Shown here one piece after another: positions 13,801 through 25,400 of a stretch of DNA of 64,000 nt. Origin of the DNA: Plumapathes pennacea (taxonomy: Eukaryota > Cnidaria > Anthozoa > Antipatharia > Myriopathidae); NCBI GenBank assembly GCA_964036295.1, contig OZ038473.1, positions 13,840,501 through 13,904,500 on the forward strand, in the 5' to 3' direction. The notes beneath the pieces are model-generated. The model was not told the DNA's origin. It saw only the letters and a program-made list of their open reading frames with translations, and ran no database searches. The first letter of the stretch is position 1; each line of letters opens with the position of its first letter. The translations under genes were made by a program, and so were the position numbers.

Positions 13801-15541
13801 CTTGCACTTCTGAATCACCTGATCATCCAGGGCCAGAATGTTTTGGACTTGTTTTTCCATTGCTTCGTTTACTTTCTCCAGATCTTCGATATGCAGTGGG
13901 ATTCTTGGCAAGATGTAACAGTGGAGCATTCGCAACAAGTCATGTTCATCATTCATTTTAGAGTTTTCCATCTGCAAAAAATAATGATCATGTTAGTTAC
14001 GAAAAGTTAGGACTTCTGACACTTCATTCATTCACACCATTTGTTTGACTATATTCATTACATTTCACCTAATATATGTTTTGAATATTTCACCAAAATG
14101 TGCTGAAATCATTTTTCTATCAGTGGCATCCAAACCTGTGATATTTCATAATGCATGTGCACACAAGAGGATCTCCTATTTTGGGCAAAGTTAAATTTTA
14201 CATGGGCACTGTATATACCCTACGCTCTACCCTCGCCCCCACCCCTCCAGAGGGCCAGCAATGCAGGCTGATGCTTCTGATAAGATGCAATTGAATTTGT
14301 AAGTGACACACTTACTTTCTCTGATGCTCCATCCATTAATCCCTGAGCCAATCTAAAAAGCTCGTCGATATCGTCATCATAGTCATAACATTCTAGTTCT
14401 CCACAAAAGGAGTTCCTTGCATGTGGAGAATCCTCTGCGATTTAAAAAATCAAACGTTAAACTCAAAAACTTAAAATGTTTCATTTTGGGTCCACCAGCA
14501 AAAAATATCTACTAAAGGGGATGAGACTTCAGATTTGTGTTCTGCAATCAATCCCTGGGGGTTCTAAATACAGACGTGTTTCTCAGGTGACTCAGCTTTG
14601 GCCATCACACTCTATTTATAAAACTGATCTACTGCACTATAATTATAACTTCCTAAGATGAAAGTTCACTGAACTATGATCAGTTGAAAGACCAGGTGGT
14701 ATGGCCAGCTGAAAATACAAACCTGTTGAGCACTATAGTGTATTGTATAATTTATTTTAATTAAATTATTTTATACCTCAAATCCAAACATACAGGGCCC
14801 GGTTGTTCAAAGAGTGTATAGCGCTATTCGCCGGATAAATCGCTATCCAGTGGATAGAATTAACCATTAAGCTTAATTCAGTCGAGAGGATAAGGATTTA
14901 TCCTGTGGATAGCGCTATCCACTCTTTGAACAACCGGGCCCTGATCATTAACACCCTAACAGGGAAGCAACTATTAATTAGTTTATAACTGCGTATTATT
15001 TTTACATAATTTACCGTCAGCATCATTTTTTGTTGACCAGCTCACAACTCTGTTGCCGCAATCGAGGGAAACTGACTCGAGCACCAACACTTTGAACCAA
15101 ATCGCCGGCTCCATCCGTAAATTATTGTTGTAAGAGCTATCGCCAATGGAAGGGCAGAAGCCATCTTTGAGGTGGACATCTGCTATCCAGCGTCTTTTAC
15201 TTCCGTCTTTAAAATATACGTACATGGTTTCTCCTGTTTTTACGATTGATACGAAAAATGTGAAGACAGTATAAATAATACAGTATAATTATTATAAGCA
15301 ACATGGAGCGTAACCAACAGGAAGTTCATGTGAAAGAAGGCACGCTTTTCTTCGAGGCGATCTCGATGATTTTTTTTAGTACCACTCCTGCTTGAGTGAT
15401 AGACTTACCGATTCCAAACTCTGCTAAACGTAGATCTTCTTCAAAACAGTTAGAATTCAATTCCTTTTCCGTGTAAAACAGCGAAGCCGCCCAAATAAAC
15501 TTACGCAAACATCGATCGAGAATCGTAAAGGCCACCTTCAA
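10879..15541 (-). CDS. Unrecognised coiled-coil protein with C-terminal VPS9-type (Rab5 GEF-like) domain
   Basis: Seven phase-consistent exons are modelled: about 15409-15541, 15015-15233, 14316-14434, 13648-13971, 12890-13174, 12641-12752 and 10879-12290. Together they give 860-890 residues. I do not recognise the whole protein. The N-terminal and middle parts hold an acidic DYDDDIDELF stretch and charged helical segments such as REELEREKECRNRLLEQK, likely coiled coil. The last exon has a VPS9-like C-terminal half: SPLAKLKCLTSALRKI, then TAEDLLPLLVLMMLQ, resembling the ADDFLP signature of Rabex-5, RIN and alsin. An upstream helical block with DKLHSFIECVY may be the other half of that domain, separated by a long acidic and Ser-rich insert. 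Family members activate Rab5 or Rab21 on endosomes. No in-frame ATG was found upstream in the first exon; translation may begin at the ATG at 15225 or in an unseen exon. Confidence 0.7.
14795..14941. mobile_element. Short hairpin element, GGGCCCGGTTGTTC type
   Basis: This 147-bp sequence is a near-perfect foldback in an intron of the VPS9 gene. Both ends begin GGGCCCGGTTGTTCAAAG (the right one in reverse complement) and continue through ATAGCGCTAT. It shares its outermost bases with the 240-bp family at 10026 and 19321 but has a different interior, so it is probably a related non-autonomous family. Confidence 0.8.
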
Positions 15542-16185
15542 GAAATCTATGGCGAAGCCAGTACTGTACGTATCTATTCGTCCACCAACGAAAAGTTTAA
15601 AAACATATATCTTTCAAAGAACAAAAAGCAAATGAGCATATTAACTAAAGCACATAACGTTCGGTAACAATATCCGGGATAATATCAAAAATGCCCCAGT
15701 ATCAAAGGACACCAAGATCTATAAAGAACCGCTAAACAACCGTACCTGACCTTTATCAAAGGGATAAATATCATCAAATGAATAGCAAAGTCATCGCTGG
15801 TTCATCACCAATGACGTCTGACTGTAGCATCCTGTTTAGTAGTGTTATAGTGTCGCAGTTAGACAGCACAAAACAGCAAGCGGAAGTATAATGTCGTGAA
15901 ATCGAGGTCTTCTCTGCTTCAGGTCCCGCGCGCCCAGACGGCGGGGTAGAAATGGGAGCCTGGGAAGAATGCTAGTAGACAGAAGTTGTAGCTACCATAA
16001 ACTTCCGGAAAAACTGGCGTGTTGAACACTGGTGTGTTAATTTCAGGAACTTGGTTTACCAATTTCGCAAGACGCATCGCATTAGTGGCACAAATAACTA
16101 AACTTATTTCTGCGGAAGCCGAGCGCTTTCCGAAAATCTTCGGAAATGTTCGCAAGCTCGACTTAGTCTCACTCTCAAACAGAAA

Positions 16186-16194
16186 TTTCCCGCC
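16186..16194 (+). promoter_or_regulatory. E2F-type site upstream of TOPBP1
   Basis: TTTCCCGCC is a perfect match to the E2F consensus TTTSSCGC. It lies about 250 bp before the TOPBP1 start codon. Mammalian TOPBP1 is an E2F-responsive S-phase gene, so the placement is plausible. Occupancy is not shown by sequence alone. Confidence 0.55.
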
Positions 16195-16356
16195 ATTAGA
16201 CAAACCGGCCATAATTAGGTTTCTTTCTCTTTCTCCTGGTCAGGAAAGACCGTAAAGCAAATATTACCACTGACAGCAAAGCGAGGGAAGCCTTTGTCAA
16301 ATATTTAGTTGGAGAGGAGACATATTTCATTTCCATCGGCCGCCGAGGCATCCAAC

Positions 16357-16419
16357 ATGGCGGACATGGAATCCCCCTACGTGTCATCGATTTCAAGCCC
16401 GATTTCAACAAGAGAGTAA
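16357..16419 (+). other. Upstream ORF in the TOPBP1 leader (20 codons)
   Basis: An ATG in the context AACATGGCGGAC opens a 20-codon ORF ending in TAA, 19 nt before the TOPBP1 ATG. It is in a different frame, so it is not an N-terminal extension. If transcription starts upstream of it, it could damp TOPBP1 translation. The transcription start site is unknown. Confidence 0.4.
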
Positions 16420-16438
16420 ATTCTTCCCACATCGAAAC

Positions 16439-19400
16439 ATGTCGACCTCCAAGGAGCAAACTCTCGTATTTATAAAAGTCGATGGTTCGAAGGAGGAGCA
16501 TTTACGAAAAGCTGCAGACTATGCCAAGAAGTACGAGCTGGATGTGAATTGGATCTCTGCGAAAGATGTTGAAAACTATGACGATTTGGATCCCAACAGT
16601 TCCGTGTTTGTGTTGGATCCATTTGAGGGCGAGCACTTTGAGTTCTTGAAGGAGAACAAGTGTCGCATTGTTGGACCACAGTGTGTAATTTCTTGTATAC
16701 AAACAATGACTCCTTTACCGTTTGTAGATCATCCCTTGTACACTGTAGCCATGCAAGGTGTTAAGGTTTGCTGCACAGGCATCCCAAAGATCGAGAGAGA
16801 AGAACTTCACGAACTAATCCTCTTAATGGGAGGCAATGTGGTAAAGATTTTCACCGAGACTGTTACTCATTTAGTTGCCAACGAAGTGGGTACGCAGAAG
16901 TACAAAGCTGCTTGCAATTTTAACAAGCCAGTACTTCTACCAAGCTGGGTATACAAATGCTGGGAGAGTGGGAAGGAGAAACACATCTGTTCAACTGACG
17001 AGGAATTCCAGAGTTTTGCCTGCCCAATGTTTAAGGGTTTCACGGTAAGTGTAACCGGACTGGAGAGCAAAGAAAGAGAGAATGTGAAGAGACTTGTTGT
17101 GGAGAATGGGGGTACATATTCGGGGGAGCTAAATATGAACACATGTACACATTTAATAGTCGACCTCCCCAAAGGACAAAAGTATGAATTTGCACGAAGA
17201 TGGAAACTTCATTGTGTCTCTGCACAATGGCTTTACGACAGCGTCAAGTCTGGTTACAGTTTGGATGAAGTTGCCTACTACACTTTGCCAGAGGATGGGG
17301 AACAATCTTATCGTGCTAGCTCACACCTCTCCGCAAGTCGAATTCTCAATAGTACCAGCTTTATTTCAAAGAAGGCAACCCAAGCTGCCTACAAGAGTGC
17401 ACAAAGATTGGGTGATGGTGCCCTTATTGCTGGTACTAATGGTAAAAAGAAACAAACTTTGGATTCAACCAAGTCAAGTGATTTTTCCATGTGTGATTTG
17501 GAAGACCAGGACTACAATGTGATTGTCCAACCTGGAATAATGTTTTTAGATGGTTGTAAAATCTATTTGAGCAACTTCAACGACTTTCAGATGGAGAAAC
17601 TGCGAAGGATCATTAACTGTGGTGGTGCAACTCGATTCAACCAGGTCAATGAAACGGTTTCACACATTGTTGTAGGAAATGCTACCAGACCAGATCTGAA
17701 TGTTTTGATAAACAGTGAGTTTCAGCCTCTTGTGGTCACGGTTAAATGGATCTTGGACTCAGCTAAGGCTGGAAAAAGATTACCTGAAGATGGTAAGTAT
17801 GTTCACTTCTTTCAGTGCCACAGATTAATTGATTGCAACCCAGAAAAGCTCTGAACTAGCATGACAGTGAAAGGGGTAACTTCCTATAGATTTGATCTCC
17901 CCTTACAGTGACGTTTTCTTCCATAGAGTACCTTTGTTCACAGTTCAACCATTCACCTTCATCATCCTGTAAAGAAAACAAGTCACCTGGTACAAAAAAC
18001 CCAAAGAATTCAAGACAAAATGCAAGAAACAATGGCAAGCAAGCAAAGACCAAAAACCAAGATGATGGTCTTGATGACGAAGATGTCTTGCAACAATACA
18101 TGAGTTCCTCTAATGCCGGTGATGGTCTTGATGCTGAATCAAATTTAACAAATTTTGTCACCGATGGAGCTGCACATAAAGTTGATCAGGAAGTCCCTTG
18201 TAAGTGTATGTTAGACTTTCCTTCTGCTGACTTCTCTCTCCCTGAAAATGTACTTGTACAATACTAAGTCATATGGGGCTACCAAAATTCTGGAAAAGAG
18301 ATTCTCAAGGTTGTGTACTCATTCAAGTTTGGATGAACCACAACTTCTTTTATGGCTGGCTGGCTGTCTTTGGCCTTGATGTACTGTAATGTGATATTAG
18401 TAAGCACTAGCACAATCCCCCCTCCTCCAGTGTCTCCCCGCATTTATGCTGTCATCAGTGCTTGACAGTAAGGTTTTAGGTTGGTTGCCCATCAGACTGT
18501 AGATTTACTTCAAGCAATAGAAAGTTTCATAATATTTCTGGTTGCCCGGTCCTGAATTTACTTGCCTGATCAAAATTTTTGGTTGCCCCGAACATAGCAG
18601 GCAACCGTTAATGTCGAGCACTGCATCATGCATGTTTAGTTCACGGGATACAGCTGACTGTGTTGAAAGGAGAAGTTTCTCTCTTGTCTTTGCTTGAAGG
18701 TGAACCAGTGGCTGCCCAAAGTGTTGATCCCGATGTGACGTATGATGAGGTAGAGCCAGTGAAGGAAGGTGGTCTGTTGGCCGGCAAACTGTTATGTACC
18801 GACGGTTTCTCTGACGACCTGATTGACGGTTTGGTGAACCTGATTGAAGATCATGGAGGGAGACTGGTGTATGCTGCGCAACAGATGTCTGACTTTGCAA
18901 TTTTGCCGATGAATAAGCTACCCAGTGCTGGAATAAAGGCAAAGCAAATGGTAAAGTAACTCAAAACGTTTCTCTCATTTTGAATGAGCACTATGAATTG
19001 AAGAAGACATGTTTTCACTTTCTTCTGAAATAAGTCAAAAGTAGCCACTGGTATGATGGTACCTGAGCATATTTAAGCCCGAGGAATGTTTAAACTCTGA
19101 GCTAGTTCAAAGAAATGAACTGACTTATTTAAGAAAGCCAAATGAGTGTCAGTGGCTCATTGTTTGTGGGGTAGGGCGTAAAGAACCACGAATTTCCCAC
19201 TTCTTTTCCACATCAACTTTTATTTGACTATTGGTCAATGTTTACTTTCTGCTAAGTAGATTTCTTGAATGAGGCACTGTTATAGAATAGGATATTGTGT
19301 ATTTGACAGAAAATCACCCAGGGCCCTGTTTTTGAAAGCACGATTAGGCTAATCCTGGATTAGGTCTAAACTTTCATGTCATTTATATGCCGGCAAATGT

Positions 19401-22400
19401 GAAGGTTTTGCCCACAACAACTTCCTTTATGCGGTTTTAAGCTGGAACAAGCTTTGTAATCCATCTTCGAACAAAACTCTGCAGTTTATTAGCAGAGAGG
19501 CCGAGAGAAAGAATTTTGTTAATCCTGGATTAGCTTAATCGGCTTTCGAAAAACTGGGCCCAGAGTGACTGTTTTGTGATCTGAAATTACCTTCCCTGGC
19601 TTTAGGTAACATTTTGCTGGCTGGAGCAGAGTTTGGAACAGGAAAAGTTACTGGAGCCAACAAGAAACTTTCTGTTCCAACCATTCTCCATTCCAGAAGG
19701 CTGTCGACCTCTGGTAGACTGTGTGCTTTGCATCAGTCAGTATGCTGGTGTAGAGAGGGATCACTTGTTTCAGCTGGCCGAGCTGTTAGGTAAGGAGACT
19801 CTTTCACTCCCCAAGTTCAAAATGCAGATTCTCCCAACTGGTTAAGAAGAAAATGCAGGAGTGGTGTAGTGAGAATTGATAACCCAATTATCTTTCATCT
19901 GAACAAGGGAACAAAAACCAAGGTCTCCACATTGTATGATATGTTTCTAGTGAGAAAGTGAAGTAGAAGATTAAACTTCGTGGGAGTGAAAATGGTTTAA
20001 ACGATTTTGCAAAAGGACTGGACAAGCCCATTCGTATCAGTTTTGTAGACCTCCGTATATGTCGTTGCTTAATTCATTTCAATCGTTTAAATGTTGAGGT
20101 AGATTAACATTGACATTTTGATAAATCGTTTGCCATTTTGATAAATCGTTAAGGGGTGATACAGTACATGCATTTAAGTTTCGCAAAATGTGGTTTTAAT
20201 GCTACGAACCTGAAACTTTGCATATCTACTCATCTTATGATGCGCTTTGCATGTCGGGACACTCACAAAATCTGAAGTTATAAATAGTTTTCAGTCACGT
20301 GGCAAAATTTGAGTCACGTGCCTTTTTAGCGGGCGAATAACAGTTGATGAAGGAATATTGTTAAATCCTTTGTTAATCTGAGCTCTGACGTGTGCGAGTT
20401 TCTTTTGTGGTCAGGTGCAACTTGTCAGGAACATCTTGTGCGTAAAGCAACCTCCAGACACCAAGTGACTACCCATTTGTTGTGTCAAGAACCAGCAGGA
20501 AACAAGTATGCCGCAGCGTATAAGTGGAACATCCCAGTTGTTAGAGACCAGTGGCTGTTTGCGTGTGCAATGACGGGACGGAATGAAGCTACAAAGGATT
20601 ACCCAGTGGGAAAAGACTCGGCAGAGAAACCTGAAAAGGCTCACATAGAGAGCTTGGAAAAGTCAATCATGGCTGAGGGCAAAGCTGGTGAGGACAACTC
20701 TGGTGCCAGGGTGGAAGAAAAGAGCGAAGATGAAAATGTTTTCGTGGAAATCCCCACAGAAGACCAGGACTGTGCAGAGACTTCCCATGAGCCTTCACGC
20801 CAAGGCCAGGCAGATGACGAAGTTGACAAACCAACGGAAGCCCCACCCGGGTTTTTCTCGAAGTCTTTCAAGCCGTCGTTTGACACAGCAGACGCACTGG
20901 CTTTTCTCGTATCCCCTGCAGTTACTCCTGGCCTGCGAAGAAGCAGAAAGAGCCGTGGAAGCCGGAACAGTTTTGCTCTAGACGACTTATTTGTGCAGAA
21001 TATTCAAAAGGCGATTAAGAACACGGAGAAATCTTCTGGAGTGCAGCTTCCTGTTACGGAAAGAAAAGATGCTTCTTCAGAGGTTCGTAAAAACTGCCGG
21101 CTACTAATCCAGTATAAGAATACAGTGAACTCTCTCTCTCTCTCTAAGGCGGACACCCTCGGGACTTGCAGTTAGTGTCTGCTTTGGAGGTGTCTGCTTT
21201 AGAGGTGTCCGCCTTAGAGAGAGTTGACTGCAAACAGAATATCAGTTTCCAAAGCAACGGACTTTACAAGACCGAGGGTACACGCTGCTGAGCAATTTTC
21301 CCGCCAAAACATCCCGGCGAAACTTGCCAAAAGAACAAACCACTGTTCTATGTATATCCTCTGCTAACGGGAGCAGAATTGACGGAATACTGTTTTGTTC
21401 ATTTCGGAATCAGAATAGTTCAGTGTATTCTCAACAACAAAACGCTTATATGTTTATTCCGCAGGACGAGTCTGTCCAAAGCAAGGGCATTTTGGATGGA
21501 ACCATAGTTGCAGTCAGCAAGAAGTTGAACCACCAACAGACGGAGCTGTATACCTTGGCGTCATCATTGGGTGCAGATTATCGCTGGCTTTATGATGATT
21601 CTTGCACTCATCTGATTCACCAGGTATGTTTAGAAAATAACAGTCTCTTGGTAGTAGCGTAAAGCCTTGTTTCCATATAATCGTCTCTGACGTAAGGATC
21701 GTCTCTGTCGCAGAATTTTTTGTCAAGCGATCGGGACGATTATATGGAAACACTCTTGCGATTGTTTCAAACGATCCTTTATGTCAGAAGCGACTCGATC
21801 GTCCCGATAGAACCATGTTCTATCCTTGCGTCGGAGGCGACCGGAAATGCAGAGGCGATCCTTACGTCAGAGACGATTATATGGAAACCAGGCTTAAGTG
21901 ACGTCAAGAACGTCCTGGTATCGGAGAGGTCACGGGTTCAAATCCCGTTAAAGGCTTGGACCTGGTTGTTCAAAGCAAGATTAAGTTAACCCAGGTTTAA
22001 CCAAATTCTTTCTCTTGTGCTTCTAAGTTTGGTCAAATGGTTATTAGAAAGTTGGTTCTGTCTCAAAACAATGCTTTCAAGACTATCATTTTTCAGATGA
22101 AAACAAAGTTTAGACCTAACCCAGTGATTAGCCCAATCCTGCCGTTTGAACAGTCGCGCCTTGGGCTTTTATCATGGCTATCTGTGCAACTGTAACTGCA
22201 AAGAACGCTCTCACCATTGTGCATAAAAGAATTCACTCATCCTTTTCTTTTTAGGGCCACATAAACGACAAGACCAAAGAGTTCACACAAGCACGGGATC
22301 GAGGCGCACACGTGGTGTCCCCTCATTGGTTGTACGCATGTCAAGAGGAAGGCAAGAGGGTTGATGAAAGTCTCTACGTACACACGTACAACCCGAACCG

Positions 22401-25400
22401 GTCTCTCTCGGTTGTGACGTCGGGCAGGAGGCTCACAAGGTCATCCAAGGTGGGTGCTACTTTCAAAGAATTTGAAGATAGTAGTTTTGCGTTATCGAAA
22501 GTTTACCAACGTTATTGCCAATCGAACCTTAGTCCCTGTGTGACCTAGTTTTGGTATGCGTTGATATGGACCACACTAATTTGTTTCCGTGCGTTCTCGA
22601 AACCTCCGGTCTTGTTTTTAGTGTCCACACTAGTCCGTTTTTCATTGAAAAGCGCAATTTCCCAGAAGCAACTGCAATGCACGTGCAAAACTAGACCCAG
22701 AAGCCCTCGGTGCGCGCTCGCTTACCAGAAAGTATCGAGGTTAACTTAGCCTAAATTGTATTTTGCCACATGAAGGCGAAACTCGTCGTAAAAGACGCAA
22801 TGTCAAATGAAAATGGATTAGTATGGATGAGGCCTTGGTATGAAACCTTCGATTTTCTGTTTGTTTCTTTGAACTTTGTTGTTGTTGGTTTTTGTTTTTG
22901 TTTTTATTGTTTTATAGGCAAAGGTTGGACAAGAGTCATCTTCAAAACAACCGAACAAAACCCAGAGAACTGAGAAAAACAATCAGGAAGATGAGAAAGT
23001 AGCAGACGAGCCGAGCATCACTGCTGGAGAACAGACGACGGCACTGACCACTGACATTGAGGACCACCAAGAAAATGTAGAGACTGCAGTGCCAGGACTC
23101 AACAGACTGGAGTCTCTTGAAGCACAAGACAACTTCAAGAAACACTTAGAAGCCATCATGGTAGCAACCAAAGTAGGTGTTATAGACACAGGGCACAGAG
23201 GAGTTCGCTTGCTTTCCATTATGTAAAACCCTATATATTGACTTACATGAAGGATACCACAGAGCGATTACATCGCGGGCGCGCAAAGGCAACGTGCCCA
23301 CGATGAAATTGTCTTGCGGTATCATTCATGTAGGTCAATATATAGGGTTTTACATAATGGTAAGCAAGCGAATTTCTATGCGCTCTGTGTTATAGATGTC
23401 ACTAGCTCCCCCTAATTAATTAATCTCATGTTAGCTCCATGCTGCCCCCTCGAGACATCAGTAATGATTCTAATAATATCGTCTCACGAAGATTTCCACC
23501 TTCTACGTTCTTTCAGGGAAAAGGCCGCAGAAGAAGTAGACGCCAAACGTCCACTAGCGTGGATAATGCAGCACAGGGCTCCCCAGGGCTCCCTGGAGGG
23601 GACGAGGATGTGGCTGGCAGCAGGAGAACGTCAGCTCGGATCAAGTCACGTGCTCCCGCCACAGTAAGAGTTGTTTTAACCCAACTAAGTTCCCACCGTT
23701 TATATAGAGAAAAGTCGACCCGAAGATCCGAAACATCCTCTCATTTCATTAGCTAATTCTCACTAGATAACAGTCAAACCACGTGGTAGGGCCACACCCA
23801 AATGTCACTTATTTGTGTTCAAGTTACGCTAAAAGAAAGATTGACGCGGTGCCTGTATATTAGTTGGTTTCTAGCTGTGTGATCTTCAGCTTTAATTTGG
23901 CAAACAATCCACTCTCGGGGCTTCGTTCGCGGAGTTTTTTTATCTCTACTGCAATTCCATAAGCTCACATCTACTTCCCATTCACACATTCTCTTCTGAA
24001 CAGAGGAGCAATGGCCAAAGTACAAGCGGCAGAGGATCACGCAACAGAACGCGTTTAACGTACGAGAGCGAACACTCACAGAGTGACACCATCACGTACG
24101 ACGATCCGGCGGGAAGGCTGGAGAGGGAGAAGATCATGGCGCTACTGAATAAGGGATGCAGTCCCAGCCCTGATTTTGAGGAATACAGCCCCGGAGTCGA
24201 CAAGGGAAACGGAGAAAAACTGGTGGAGGATCTGACCAACGACGACACGACAGTCTCGGTATGTTTTACGAATTCCTCCTTCCTCTCCCCACCCCCATCC
24301 CCCTCCCCCCTGAAAAACACTTCTAGTTATGTTGACTTTCTGAATAGAGATTGTCATTAGATCTTTTATTTCTTCATCATCTTGCTCTTCTCGTTCTTCT
24401 CCTTTATATATTTGAGTCAAAGTTGTTGATTTTACACCATCGAGCCCATCGCTTCTTGACACCGCTAGATTTTGTGCAGCGGTTTTATAACTATTACAAA
24501 GATGCGTTTGTGATATAAGATGATTGTAATACACGTCATAGTGAACCCTTGAAGGTTTACAAAGACTATTCCTGTTTCTCCAGTACACATCGATGAAGCC
24601 CATCAACACAACAGCAGACAAACCCGAGCCACCTGGCTCACCCAGTTCAAGCTCAACCCCTCTTCCTGCTCCAGTCGCTCTGCCGGTCAGAGAAGCGTTC
24701 AAGCCAGCTCCCGTGAACTTACTGGAGGATTGCCCGCCAAAACCAAGTCAAACACGTGCTAGGACCCCGCCCAAATGTCACTTGTCTGTGATGACGCCAC
24801 AAGAGAAAATTGACTACTCGGCAGTTATCGAGAAGTTGGGCGGTACAGTGTTTGACACGGCTCACTTCAATCCAGCTTGTTCCCATGTCATCATTGGGAA
24901 ACCAAACAGGTTGGACTCCCTTTCTTTCACTTATTATTAACTAACTCCCGCCAGATAGCAGTCAAACACGTGCTTAGGCCACACCCAAAGGTCACCTATT
25001 TGTGATCAATATTTTTATCTTGTAACTTCTCTTTTTTCCCATCCAAATATTACTTAGTTTTGAATATTGATTTCCACACCCAAATGCCACTTGCCACCAA
25101 GACTAATGTCGCACCAGATATAAATCCAGACATACGCTATAACGCCACCCAATTGCCAGCTATCTGTAATGAGCTTGGGTCGGCGATGTACGTGACATTA
25201 CCCACGTGATCTTGTATCGAGCAGGAATGAGAAGTACCTCGCCGCGGTGGCTGCTGGGAAGTGGGTGGTACGCAAGTCATACGTGGAAGCGAGTCGTGAA
25301 GCTGGACACTTTGTGGATGAAAAGCCGCACGAATGTGGAGAGCCAATAATCGGCGAACCCTTGTCAAAACTAGCCGCAGCAGCTCGTCGATGGAGGCTCA

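Larger units (their letters stand above)
15542..16438. other. Bidirectional upstream region shared by the VPS9 gene and TOPBP1
   Basis: The two genes are head to head. The interval carries an E2F-type TTTCCCGCC at 16186, an ATGGCGG (YY1-like) core at 16357 and the TOPBP1 upstream ORF. It may also hide the first exon of the VPS9 gene. Short ORFs on both strands here show no family resemblance. Confidence 0.55.

Noticed and set aside
15919-16212. 97-codon minus-strand ORF beginning MAGLSNGGKF as a first exon of the VPS9 gene
   Set aside because: No donor joins it in phase to the 15409-15541 exon and it shows no conserved motif. It remains possible as leader sequence.
16357-16419. Upstream ATG as the true TOPBP1 start
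   Set aside because: It is out of frame with the BRCT0 exon and stops before the start at 16439.
21927-21950. tRNA gene
   Set aside because: Only a T-arm and B box are present. No acceptor stem, D-arm or anticodon arm can be drawn around it.
24142-24702. 186-codon minus-strand ORF
   Set aside because: It is antisense to TOPBP1 exons 10 and 11 and its intron, with repetitive Gly/Glu composition and no family match.
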